From: Dastarcus helophoroides
Taxonomy: Eukaryota > Arthropoda > Insecta > Coleoptera > Bothrideridae
Length of the DNA: 64,000 nt
NCBI GenBank assembly: GCA_028583605.1
Contig: CM053331.1
Location: 37,215,783-37,279,782, forward strand
Direction: 5' to 3'
Part shown: positions 34,237 to 45,009 of the stretch, piece after piece
Layout of the letters: the number at the start of each line of letters is the position of its first letter
Numbering within the stretch: position 1 is the stretch's first letter
Program-made: the position numbers and the translations under genes
Notes under the pieces: generated by a model
Seen by the model: the letters and a program-made list of their open reading frames with translations, nothing else
Databases searched by the model: none
Told to the model about the DNA's origin: nothing

Positions 34237-35689
34237 ACGGCAGCCTCTAGGGGACCACTCGGTCTACCCCTTATTCGAATTTTATCGAGGGAAACAGTTA
34301 GACTTTAAAAGAAAAGTGAGTTCGAATTTCACCTTGCCAAACTAACCCCGAAAGTCGACGTCGAATCTCGGTATAAAAATAGCCTTTGTAGATCCCGAAA
34401 ACCACTAAAACTGAACGGCAGCCCCTAGGGGACCACTCGGTCTACCCCACATTCGAATTTTATCGAAGGAAACGATTGCACTTTGGAGGAAAACGCTTTC
34501 GAATTACACCTTGCTAAACTATCCCTAAAATTCGACGTGACGAATCTCGGTATAAAAATAGCCCTTGTAGACCCCGAAAACCACTGAAAACGAACGGCAG
34601 CCCCTAGGGGATGTCGTCCGTGGTTCATCTCTTAAGTTTCGTAAACCAAATCATTGTAATTTGGTAGATAAATTCGTTCAAATTTAGAATATGATGGATG
34701 ACATTGGCGCAAGCTATTCCTCAGAGAGGGGCACCCTAACTCCAACGGCAGCCTCTAGGGGACCACTCGGTCTACCCCTTATTCGAATTTTATCGAGGGA
34801 AACAGTTAGACTTTAAAGAAAAGTGAGTTCGAATTTCACCTTGCCAAACTAACCCCGAAAATCGACGTCGAATCTCGGTATAAAAATAGCCTTTGTAGAT
34901 CCCGAAAACCACTAAAACTGAACGGCAGCCCCTAGGGGACCACTCGGTCTACCCCACATTCGAATTTTATCGAAGGAAACGATTGCACTTTGGAGGAAAA
35001 CGCTTTCGAATTACACCTTGCTAAACTATCCCTAAAATTCGACGTGACGAATCTCGGTATAAAAATAGCCCTTGTAGACCCCGAAAACCACTGAAAACGA
35101 ACGGCAGCCCCTAGGGGACGTCGTCCGTGGTTCATCTTTTAAGTTTCGTAAACCAAATCATTGTAATCTGGTAGATAAATTCATTCAAATTTGGAATATG
35201 ATGGATGACATTGGCGCACGCTATTCCTCAGAGAGGGGCACCCTAACTCCAACGGCAGCCTCTAGGGGACCACTCGGTCTAACCCAGATTCAAATTTTAT
35301 CGAAGGAAACGGTTGGACTCTGGAGAAAAACGCGTTGAATTGCACCTTGCTAAACTAATCCTGAAATTCGACGTGACGAATCTTGGTGAGAAAATAGCTC
35401 TTGCAGACTCCGAAAACAAAACGGCAGCCCCTAGGGGACGTCCTCTGTCGTTCATCTTTCAAGTTTCGTAAACCAAATCATTGTAATCTCGTAGATAAAT
35501 TCGTTCAAATTTGGAATATGATGGATGACATTGGCGCACGCTATTCCGGAGAGAGGGGCACCCTAACTCCAACGGCAGCTTCTAGGGGACCACTTGGTCT
35601 ACCCCACATTCGGGTTTTATCGAAAGCAACGGCTGGACTCTGGAGAAAAACGCGTTCAAATTGCACCTTGCTAAACTAACCCTGAAATT

Positions 35690-36410
35690 CGACGCTCTTA
35701 AAATTATGTACTTTGAAATTTGAATCGCTCTGTATTTCTCAAAAAATTTTGCATTTAAAGTCGAAAATTGGAATAAACGCAAAAACTGAAGGTGTAAAAT
35801 GGAAACTTGGAGAAAACAAGTTGTAAAAAAAACTAAATTTACTAAACAAGTCCAACTTCGATTATCAAATAACGAGGTGAAAGTACAAAGTTCTGAAAAA
35901 AAGGTGAAGAGTGTTCTAAAAAAAAGTAAAAATTGTAAATTCAGAAAAAAATGAAATCCAACTGAATGTAATTTCGAGATGAAAGTAGAACTTTCCCGAA
36001 GAAGTTCAAATTTTGGATTTTAGAATAAAATAGGAAATAAAGGATTTAATCAAAAATTTGTAGAAAGAATTTATAATTTGCAAAACATCTCTAAGAAAAA
36101 ACGAAAATTCGAGTTTTAAGTCCAAAATTTTGATAAAAATTCCTTATTATGAGAAAAACTCGACAGATCTAAAAAAAAACGAAGACATTTAGAGACTAAG
36201 GACGAAATGTACGTCAAAATTTAATAGGAAAAGGTGAAAACTTTTGGAAAATAAATCAAAGATTTGTATGTTATGCCGAAAATTCGGAAATAAATTAAAA
36301 ATTTCTTGTTTAAATCAGTAGTTTTGAGAAAAAAATCGATTTTTCGAGAAAGGTTTTCGGAAAAAAATTAAAAATGCCCTGTTTAAATCAGCAGTTTTGA
36401 GAAAAAAATC
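35690..36410. repeat. Unsplit copy of the dispersed repeat, inside the satellite
   Basis: Joins in one piece what is separated at 15.1-15.57 kb and 20.08-20.25 kb. It interrupts a satellite monomer at AAATTCGACG (35,690), and satellite sequence resumes at about 36,415 (ACCCCACATTCGAA). It lacks the TTAA-flanked 4.5 kb insertion, so it serves as an empty-site reference. Confidence 0.8.
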
Positions 36411-36965
36411 AGTCTGAACCCCACATTCGAATCTTATCGAAGGAATTGGTTGGACTCTGGAGAAAAACGCGTTGGAATTGCACCTTGCTAAACTAATCCT
36501 GAAATTCAACGCGACGAATCTTGGTGAGAAAATAGCTCTCGTAGACTCCGAAAACGAAACGGCAGCCCCTAGGGGACGTCGTCCGTAGTTCGTCTTTCAA
36601 GTTTCGTAAACTAAATCAGTGTAATCTGGTAGATAAATCCGTTCAAATCTGGAATATGATGGATGACACTGGCGACACGCTATTCAATAGAGACAGCACC
36701 CTAATTCCAACGGCAGCCTCTAGGGGACCACTTGGTCTACCCCACATTCGAATTGATCAAAGGAAACGGTTGGACTCTGGAGAAAAACGCGTTCGAATTG
36801 CATCTTGCTAAAATAACCCTGAAATTCGACGTCGAATCTCGGTATAAAAATAGCCCTTGTAGAGACGGCATAGAGACGGCAGCCTCTACAGGACCACTCG
36901 GTTTACTTCATATTCGAATTTTATCGAAGGAAACGGTTGGACTCTGGCGTTCGAATTGCACCTGA

Positions 36966-37515
36966 TACCGGACCACGTAAATTTGGTAAAAGAAATTTAA
37001 AAAAATCGCAATGGGTTTTTAGTCTGAAGGTCTATAGCACTGCTGTTTCACTGTCGGTTCAAAAATCACTGGACAAAATTGTCGGGAAAGGCTAGACCTT
37101 TTGTGTCTGACCCTGGACTTCTCTTGTTTGTCCACCGAAACCTTTTATCAGCACGCGAGAGTGATTAAGAATCAATTTACCACCCCAAAGAATTCTATTC
37201 TTAGAAGGAAAGCAATAATCGTTCTTTGTCCATCTCAATTGCAGTTCTATTGAAATGAATTGGAATTAGGACTGTTGATAGTAAACATCCGGGTTGTAAT
37301 CGATCCAGGAATAAAAGCTTTCTACTATTATCGGAGGCTCCACAATACTCATCCTTTGTCCATCGTAATTGCATTTTGATGATGAATAAAAGCACTTAAG
37401 GTGGCAAGCATCCTGTTATTTATCGAGGTGTAATTATCTTATCACTTTGATGAATACTTGAATTTATACCTAGGAATTTTTCTACCGATAAGTGTTGTCA
37501 AAAAGATGAATATTC
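36966..37515. other. Unidentified insertion in the satellite
   Basis: About 550 bp unrelated to the satellite monomer. It contains two diverged copies of a segment starting CTTTGTCCATC (37,223 and 37,349). No gene or transposon end is recognised. Confidence 0.4.
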
Positions 37516-37945
37516 GGTAAAACACCTTGCTAAACTATCCCTAAAATTCGACGTGACGAATCTCGGTATAAAAATAGTCCTTGTAGACTCCGAAAACCAC
37601 TGAAAACGAACGGCAGCCCCTAGGGGACGTCGTCCGTGGTTCGTCTTTCAAGTTTCGTAAACCAAGTCAGTGTAATCTGGTAGATCAATTCCTTCAAATT
37701 TGGAATATGATGGATGACATTGGCGCCACGCTATTCCATAGAGCACCCTAATTCCAACGGCAGCCTCTAGGGGACAACTTGGTCTACTCCAGATTCGAAT
37801 TTTATCGAAGGAAACGGTTGGACTCTGGAAAAAAACCCGTCCGAATTCCACTTTCGATTAGATTGGATTATATATGGGTCGTTGCGTGTTTCTCCTCGTC
37901 CACCCCGCACCACGACCTAAGGATATCTTTTATGCATACCCTGAT

Positions 37946-38848
37946 CTATGTAGTTCCCAGGTTCAAACTCTTGTAGAAGTTTATTATGGACCTGGGATTG
38001 AGTTTTTCCACATCTGAGGCGTCTACTGACGCCCATCCAAATTGAACGTGTCTTTTGCGCGCAAGCGCATCGCACTTGCATAGCACATGTTCTGCAGTTT
38101 CCGCAGCTTCTGCGCAAAAGCGACATAGGTCTGTTTCAGCCTGACCCATTTTCTTGAGGTGGTACCTCATAGGGCAATGTCCTGTTAAGAGGCCGGTTAG
38201 TATCCTCAATTAGGAATTGCTGAGCTCTAAGTAGACCTTTGTCTTTTCAAGCGTTTCAGATATGAATCTTTTCGCTGGATATAATCTCCAGTGGGAGATT
38301 CTTGCCTTTGTTTCCCATTTTTTGACCACATTGTTGATTTGACTTTTAGAAAAACCAAAAGCCGGTTCAGGTCCAAGAAATGATGATGCAGATCCTTCTC
38401 TAGCGAGTTGGTCCGCAGCTTCATTTCCTTGTATTCCTTTGTGCCCTGGCACCCACTTTAGGCTGATCCTGTTGTGTTTAGCCAGTTGCTTTAACGTTTG
38501 TTGAGAGTCCCAAACTAGTTTAGATTTGACAAGGCTGAGAGCCTTTATTGCCGTTTGGCTGTCAGAGTTAATGTAGATCTTTGTTCCTTTCAGGCTTCTT
38601 CGAAGATACTCGTAGGCGCAGAGTACTATTGCATGTATTTCAATTTGAAAGACAGTTGGCTCTTTTCCCAAGGCTTTAGAAAACCTATAGTTAGGGCCAT
38701 AAATTCCCACTCCAGTCCCATGTGCTGTCTTTGATCCATCTGTAAACCAGATGGATAATTTGTGTTTTTCCTCAGGTAGTGATTGAGCGTCAATGTGGCT
38801 ATCTAAGTCCACATCAAAGGAATGATCAAATTCGTACCTGGGTTGCAT
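37946..38848 (-). pseudogene. LINE RNase H and zinc-knuckle domains
   Basis: RNase H fold with acidic residues in the expected motifs: IWFTDGSKTAHGTGVGIYG (Asp), FQIEIHAIVLCAYEYL (Glu), KIYINSDSQTAIKAL (Asp) and LKWVPGHKGIQGNEAADQLA (His, Asp). An in-frame TAA at 38,210 separates it from the C-terminal knuckle CRFCAEAAETAEHVLCKC. The enzyme would remove RNA from the RNA-DNA hybrid during reverse transcription. Not functional as read because of the stops here and upstream. Confidence 0.88.
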
Positions 38849-38866
38849 GTAATCAACCGATTAAGC

Positions 38867-39607
38867 TTAAATCACCGGGGTACATTCCTTAAGGATTTCC
38901 ATGTGACCAGCGTAGTCTTCTTCTTTAAATTGTTTTAATTGCAGTAATCTTGAGGCTTCTTTGATCGCTTCCCTCTTCACTAAAAGGTGGAGAGGAGTTA
39001 CACCTAGCATTGCCTCCATTGCTGCTGTTGGGCAGGTGTTCATTGCGCCTGTTAGGCCCAGACATGCATATCTTTGAACTATGTTCAGTTGGTTTTGTGC
39101 TGTCTTTTTTATTATTTTTGGGCACCATACTAAAGAAGCGTATGTGATCAGGGGTGTAATTATCATCCTATATGACCAATAGATCATTTTCGGTTTCAGA
39201 CCCCAGGTTTTGCTGAACAATCTGTAGCATGTCCAGAACACTATCGTGGATCGCTTAATTATTCTAGTCAAATGAGGATTCCAGGTGAGCTTTTGGTCTA
39301 GGACTATTCCTAAATATTTAGTCTCACTTGAGAAGTTCAGTTAAACTCCATTCATAGTCGGAGATGTTAGATTAAGCTTCCTTATCTTCGTGAAAGGAAT
39401 TATAATTGTTTTATTTGGGTTTACATTTAACCCTTGGTTTGAACACCAGTTGTTAATGGTGTTCAGGGCTTTTTGCATTAACTCCGACAGGATTTTATCG
39501 TTTTTGCCCCTGATAATGACAGTAATATCATCTGCATAATCTATTGCTTCAACGCCCGAGTAATGCAGTATATTTAGGAGGTCATCAACCACGATGGACC
39601 ACAGCAG
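38867..39607 (-). pseudogene. LINE reverse transcriptase, C-terminal part
   Basis: Same frame as the RNase H piece. YADD active site, then thumb-region motifs NNWCSNQGLNVNPNKT, then after a TAA stop KYLGIVLDQKLTWNPHL and YRMIITPLITYASLVW. The N-terminal two thirds of the polymerase and all upstream parts are missing. Confidence 0.85.
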
Positions 39608-41805
39608 TGACATTGGCGGCACACTATTCCACAGAGACGGCACCCCAACTCCAATGGCAGCCTCTAGGGGACCACTCGGTCTAATCCAGATTCAAATTTT
39701 ATCGAAGGAAACGGTTGGACTCTGAAGAAAAACGCGTTCGAATTGCACCTTGCCAAAGTAACCCTGAAATTCGATATCGAATTTCGGTGCGAAAATAGCT
39801 TTTGTAGATTTCGAAAACGAACGGCAGCCTCTAGGGGACGTCCTCCGTAGTTCGTCTTTCAAGTTTTGTAAACCAACTCAGTGTAATCTGGTAGATAAAT
39901 TCGTTCAAATTTGGAATATGATGGATGACATTGGTGCCACGCTATTCCATAGAGAGGGCACCCTAACTCCAACGGCAGCCTCTAGGGGACCACTTGGTCT
40001 GCCCTACATTCGAATTTGATCGAAGGAAACGGTTGGACTCTGGAGAAAAACGCGTTCGAATTGCACCTTGCTAAACTATTCCTAAAATTCGACGTCGAAT
40101 CTCGGTGTAAAAATAGCCCTTGTAGACCCCGAAAACCAATGAAAACGAACGGCAGCCCCTAGGGGACGTCGTCCTTAGTTCGTCTTTCAAATTTCGTAAA
40201 CCAAATCAGTGTAATCTAGTAGATAAATTCGTTCAAATTTGGAATATGATGGATGACATTAGCGGCACGCTATTCCAAAGACGGAACCCTAACGAGAATG
40301 GCAGGCTCTAGGGAACCACTCTGTCTACCCCAGATTCGAATTTTATCGAAGGAAACGGTTGGACTACGAAGAAAAGTGAGTTCGAATTTCACCTTGCCAA
40401 ACTAACCCCGAAATTCGACGTCGAATCTCGATATAAAAATAGCCCTTGTAGACCCCGAAAACCACTGCAAACGAACGGCAGCCGCTAGGGGACGTCCTCC
40501 GTAGTTCGTGTTTCAAGTATTGTAAACCAAATCAGTGTAATCTGGTAGATAATTTCGTTCAAATTTGGAATATGATGGATGACATTGGCACCACGCTATT
40601 CCATTGAGAGGGCACCCTAATTCCAACGGCAGGCTCTAGGGGACCACTCGGTCTAACCGAGATTCAAATTTTATCAAAGGAAACGGTTGGACTCTGGAGA
40701 AAAACGCGTTCGAATTGCATCTTGCCAAACTAACCCTGAAATTCGATATCGAATTTCGGTGCGAAAATAGCTTTTGTAGACTCCGAAAACGAACGGCAGC
40801 CTCTAGGGGACGTCCTCCGTAGTTCGTCTTTCAAGTTTTGTAAACCAACTCAGTGTAATCTGCTAGATAATTTCGTTCAAATTTGGAATATGATGGATGA
40901 CATTGGTGCTACGCTATTCCATAGAGAGGGCACCCTAACTCCAACGGCAGCCTCTAGGGGACGTCCTCCGTAGTGCGTCTCTCAAGTTTTGTAAACCAAC
41001 TCAGTGTAATCTGGTAGATAATTTCGTTCAAATTTGGAATATGATGGATGACATTGGTGCCACGCTATTTCATAGAGAGGGCACCCTAACTCCAACGGTA
41101 GCCTCTAGGGGACCACTTGGTCTGCCCCACATTCGAATTTTATTGAAGGAAACGGTTGGACTCCGGAGAAAAACGCGTTCGAATTGCACCTTGCTAAACT
41201 GTCCCTAAAATTTGACGTCGAATCTCGGTATGAAAATAGCCCTTGTAGACTCCATAAACCACTGAAAACGAACGGCAGCATCTAGGGGACAACTCGGACT
41301 TCCCCCACATTCGAATTTTATCTAAGGAAACGGTTGAACTTTGAAGAAAAACGCTCTCGAATTGCACCTTGCTAAACTATCCCTGAAATTCGACATCGAA
41401 TATTGGTGCGAAAATAGCTCTTGTAGATCCCGAAAATGAACGGCAGCCCCTAGGGAACGTCGCACGTAGTTTGTCTACCAAATTTCATAAACGAAATCAG
41501 TGTAATCAAGTAGATAAATTCGTTCAAAATTTTGGAATATGATGACATTGGTGGCACGATTTTTCATCGAGATTCCCGAATGTAATAAAGTTAGAATTTC
41601 GACGATAGTTCGAATTTCGACCACCGGCAAAGCTGACATTCGAATTTTGGCACTGACGAGTTTTTTGTAGCATTTTTTGCTCGGTCGACCACCGGTATGC
41701 TTCTTCTCGGAATAGTTCTGGCGAGATTTGTATTTGATCTACGTTAGCCACAGAGATTAAGAAATGTAAAAAAAAGTTCCAAACTCTTAGATAACAAAAT
41801 TAATG

Positions 41806-41911
41806 TTATTCAATATAGAATCGGTTTCATTCAATAGAATCAATTTCATTCAATAGAATCAATTTCATTTAATAGAAATAATTTCATTCGAAAGAATCAA
41901 TTTCATTCAGT
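41806..41911. repeat. 20 bp minisatellite, about 5 copies
   Basis: Tandem ATTCAATAGAATCAATTTC units with small changes, just beyond the satellite block. Confidence 0.85.
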
Positions 41912-41924
41912 TTGGAAATACAGT

Positions 41925-41990
41925 GAAATCTGTTATAGCGGACAACTCCAATGAAAGGGCATCCCTATTAAGCGGACATAGTCCGGAATT
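41925..41990. mobile_element. Possible pogo-like transposon end
   Basis: TACAGTGAAATCTGTTATAG, then CGGACAACTC and later TTAAGCGGACA, resembles pogo/Tigger inverted-repeat termini with their TA target. I could not find a matching opposite end, so this is a fragment at best. Confidence 0.35.
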
Positions 41991-42091
41991 GTGGATTCTG
42001 GATTCGATGTGGGTTGCCTAAAGTTTAGGCTAGCACTTAGGTCACCCTTTCCGGGCCCATTGTGCTATCTCCGTGATTGAGATGTCCTTGG

Positions 42092-42330
42092 TCATTCATT
42101 CAGCCACCCAACCTTGTTGAGAAACTGAAGAACGTCCCTTCGATGCATCTCTCTCAAACTGGCCACATAGGCCAGAATATACTTATTAAGTATATGGATT
42201 GATGCTGCTGCCTGGCAGTGACATATCACGTGCTCGACACTCTCATCTGCTTCTAAAGACCCCCTACAACTCGGGTCGTTTATAATTCCCATTCTGTGGA
42301 GGTGTTTGTTTAATCGACATTGACCTCTTC
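42092..42330 (-). pseudogene. 3' end of another R1/I-type LINE
   Basis: The frame begins with LNKHLHRMGI and contains a Cys/His knuckle (CRGSLEADESVEHVICHC) like that at the end of the RNase H LINE, then REMHRRDVLQFLNKVGWLNE and stop. The upstream segment to about 42,430 may continue it out of frame. A fragment only, unrelated in detail to the 37.9 kb copy. Confidence 0.65.
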
Positions 42331-42430
42331 AAATCTCTGCAAGTTTCCTGAGGTCCGGAATTGTATAATGGTTAGTTCCGTACAAGTGAATCTCTGTCGA
42401 TCGTGCTCTCTGTTGGGCAGACTCATACAC

Positions 42431-43096
42431 TTTGTATATGTACACCAGAGACTCTGATGTACACATATGGATACGGATACAAAACACCACAAAATTATGC
42501 GCAACGTTGCATTGACGGGAGACTTCACTCAACAATATCAAAACGAAAAAGAAAAAATTTTTCAATTTTTTCAATAGAGACCAGTTCTCCATGATAGCTA
42601 GGCAAGCACAGTTTCCCTTGAGGAATGCGAAAGGACATATTTGTTATTTTGACAGCAAGAACCAGGAAGCAGAAAAATTTCAATTTTGGAGCTAAATTAC
42701 CACTTTTTGAATTTAAACTAGTCGAGTTTTTTCTGGATTCTAACTGCTTTAAAAAGTTTTCAATTGAAACCCAAACATTTTATTCTTTTAATTCGAATTT
42801 TAACTCCAGAGAGAAACGTTACCATTTGTAGAAAAATTCTTTCCCAATCAAATTGAAAACTACGAAAAAATTACTATTAATTAAAAATTAACCCAATGAA
42901 ATTTAAATTTTTTTCTAGAAATATCGAAGTTTTGAAGTCGAATATTCAAGATGTTATAAAAATTTCGAATTTAAACTGAATTTTTAAACTCAAAAATTTA
43001 AGAAATATTTCCATATTAAATTTTTCCTGTCAAAACTGGCAAAAAATTGAAAATTTCTAATTTGGAATTGTTAGAATAATATAGAACATTTACAAT
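42431..43096. other. No gene seen
   Basis: AT-rich DNA up to the left end of the large hAT-like element. 43,089-43,096 (TTTACAAT) is the left copy of its target duplication. Confidence 0.5.
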
Positions 43097-44156
43097 CAGT
43101 GGCGGCTCGTAGCCAAAACTAATGGGGGGGCTGCTTAGCGTTTTAAAATTTTTAAGATTTCGACATTTTCAGAACTTTATCTTTCGAGAATTTTAGATTT
43201 CTTTGAAAACTTCACAATGTTAATATCGCGTTTGTTGAAAGGTTGGATTTTTTTCCAAATTTCGACTTTATTGCAAAATTTAGATTCTTTTCTTGTGATT
43301 TCGACCTTATTTTATTTTTAAGTGTTGACATTTCTAAAACACTGTGAGTACTCTTTTGAAAATGTTCGTATTTTCGTAAATATTTAGACTTTTCGGTGTT
43401 CTGTTTTGTAATTATTTTTCGAAAATTAATTATTACATTTTTTTTTAAATTTTTACCATTTGAAAATTCCTACTTTTTCTGAAAATGTAAATTTTTACAA
43501 AACTGGAATTTTGATTTTTTAAATTTTCGACTTTTTTCTAAATTTTATCCTCGTTTATAACTTTTTTTGGAAAATTATAATATTTTTATTAAACATTTCG
43601 ATTCTTAGTAATTTCGCCTGGTTTTTATTCAAATGTCAACTATTTTTCAAAATTTCGACTTTTTTTGCAAAGTTTCGATTATTTTTTGATTTTTTTTGTT
43701 GAAAATTTCGCTACTTCTTAATTTTCGAAATTCTTTCAAAATTTCGATTTTTTTGAAATTTTATGAAATGTTCAAAATTTTAATTATTTTGACCTAAAAT
43801 TTCAACTTCTTAAAAAACTGTTCCATTTTGATTCAAAATTTTAACTACCAAAAATTTAAACTTGTTCCAAAATTTTTACTTCTCAAAATTTCGACTTTTG
43901 AAAACCTCGATCTATCTGGTATCATTGTTTTCAATATTCCGGTTTTGAAAATTTTTGGTTTATATTGAAAATTTTTATTTTTTTTTTATTTTTTAAAATT
44001 TCGAATCATTTCGTAAATTCGATAAAAATTCTCAAATCTTTTGCAAATTTTAATCTTTTTTAATTTCGACTAGAAAATTTCTTCTTTCGCAAAATTTTGA
44101 CTTCTTTTGCAAATTTCAAAGATTTTAAAAATGTTTGTCTTGTCAACAAAAGCCTT

Positions 44157-44397
44157 AGCGAAAATGTTTGCGTAATAAACAGTTAAAAGTCAGTTACAAG
44201 TCACCCAATTGAGGTTTGCTCTCTTGGATACTTATACGACTGACTAACGGCTTTAAATTGGAAGTGTATACAACCACCGTACCATGCTGATGAGGCCAAG
44301 GAAGGCCCAAACTAGTCTATGGTTGCGGTTGTACATATTTTCAATTTTAAGCACGTTTAACTGTTTAATTACAGAACATTTAATTGGTCATTTGTCA
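44157..44397 (+). mobile_element. Hammerhead-bearing retroposon-like repeat, copy 1
   Basis: 241 bp unit starting AGCGAAAATGTTTGCGTAAT and ending GGTCATTTGTCA, about 95% alike to copy 2. It is flanked by a perfect 13 bp direct repeat, CAACAAAAGCCTT (44,144-44,156 and 44,398-44,410), read as a target duplication. No coding capacity. Size, ribozyme and duplication suit a retrozyme-like or Penelope-related unit. Confidence 0.8.
44268..44334 (+). ncRNA. Hammerhead ribozyme, type I, G12C variant (probably inactive)
   Basis: Stem I: TACAACC pairs GGTTGTA and ACCATG pairs TATGGT, with an internal loop ACCGT/TGC that could make the stem I-stem II contact. Core CTGATGA at 44,287-44,293. Stem II GGCC/GGCC around AAGGAA. 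Then CAAAC where the consensus is GAAAC: position 44,308, equivalent to catalytic G12, is C. Minimal stem III (AC-TA-GT), then C at 44,317, the expected cleavage base. Loss of G12, the general base, should abolish cleavage. Confidence 0.85.
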
Positions 44398-44775
44398 CAA
44401 CAAAAGCCTTTCTTTTTTGAATGTGTTAACCTTTTCTTAAATGAACACTTTTTTGAAATTTTCGACTTTTTATTTTAATTCCACCTTTGCTGAAAATTCC
44501 GGCCTTTTTCAAATGTTGGAATTTTTCAAAACTTTGGTCTTTTTCAAGAATTTAAAATTTTTGGTAACTTGACTATTTTTTTATTTCAACTATTTTCAAA
44601 ATTTTGACATTTTTTACAAATTGTTAATCCATTATTTGAAAATTGTGATTTTTTTTTAAATAAGAGATTCCTTAAAACCTTTTATTGAAATTTTCGAATA
44701 ATATTTCGTAAAATTTCGACTCCATTTCAAAACTTCGACTTTTTTTCAAAATTTAGATGCATGCAATTAGCATGT

Positions 44776-45009
44776 AGCGAAAATGTTTGCGTAATAAACG
44801 GTTAAAAGTCAGTTACAAGTCACCCAATGGACGTTTGCTCTCTTGGATACTTATACGACTGACTTTAAATTGGAAGTGTATACAACCACCGTACCATGCT
44901 GATGAGGCCAAGGAAGGCCGAAACTAGTCTATGGTTGCGGTTGTACATATTTTCAATTTTAAGCACGTTTAACTGTTTAATTACAGAACATTTAATTGGT
45001 CATTTGTCA
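44776..45009 (+). mobile_element. Hammerhead-bearing retroposon-like repeat, copy 2
   Basis: 234 bp unit with the same start (AGCGAAAATG) and end (CATTTGTCA) as copy 1. It lacks 8 bases near 44,862 relative to copy 1. No clear flanking duplication. It carries the intact ribozyme. Confidence 0.8.
44881..44945 (+). ncRNA. Hammerhead ribozyme, type I, intact core
   Basis: All conserved core positions are present. CTGATGA at 44,899-44,905; stem II GGCC-AAGGAA-GGCC; GAAAC at 44,920-44,924 (G12 intact); a two-base-pair stem III closed by TA; then the GTC cleavage triplet with cleavage expected after C44,929. Stem I has a 6 bp inner helix (one G-U), an internal loop ACCGT/TGC and a 7 bp outer helix. 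The very short stem III resembles hammerheads reported in Penelope-like elements and animal retrozymes, which often act as dimers. Activity is inferred from sequence. Confidence 0.88.

Larger units (their letters stand above)
37853..39607 (-). mobile_element. 5'-truncated RNase H LINE in the satellite
   Basis: 3' part of a non-LTR element of the R1/I/Jockey type, bounded on both sides by satellite monomers. It begins inside the reverse transcriptase (LLWSIVVDDL, catalytic IDYADDITVII), continues to a C-terminal RT segment (TYASLVWCP), then RNase H, then a Cys/His knuckle. All parts lie in one frame, interrupted only by TAA stops (at about 39,341, 38,867, 38,861 and 38,210). 5' truncation is typical of LINE insertion. 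Insertion interrupts different points of the monomer on the two sides, so some satellite was lost or rearranged. Confidence 0.88.
34237..41560 (+). repeat. Satellite array, about 325 bp unit, with insertions
   Basis: Tandem diverged monomers. Landmarks in order: ACGGCAGCCTCTAGGGGACC, ATTTTATCGAAGGAAACGG, ACCTTGCTAAACTA, TCGGTATAAAAATAGCC, a second GGCAGCCCCTAGGGGACGTC, GTAAACCAAATCA, GGAATATGATGGATGACATT, CTATTCCATAGAGAGGGCACC. Unit starts at about 39,652, 39,978, 40,298 and 40,626 give 320-328 bp spacing. At 34,237, 34,746 and 35,252 the spacing is about 507 bp because half a monomer is duplicated. The array is interrupted at 35,694-36,410, 36,966-37,515 and 37,853-39,607. Frames within it are by-products of repetition. 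Confidence 0.92.

Noticed and set aside
34425..35135. Two identical 67-residue frames about 507 bp apart
   Set aside because: They are by-products of the satellite's higher-order repetition, with no start context or homologous domain.
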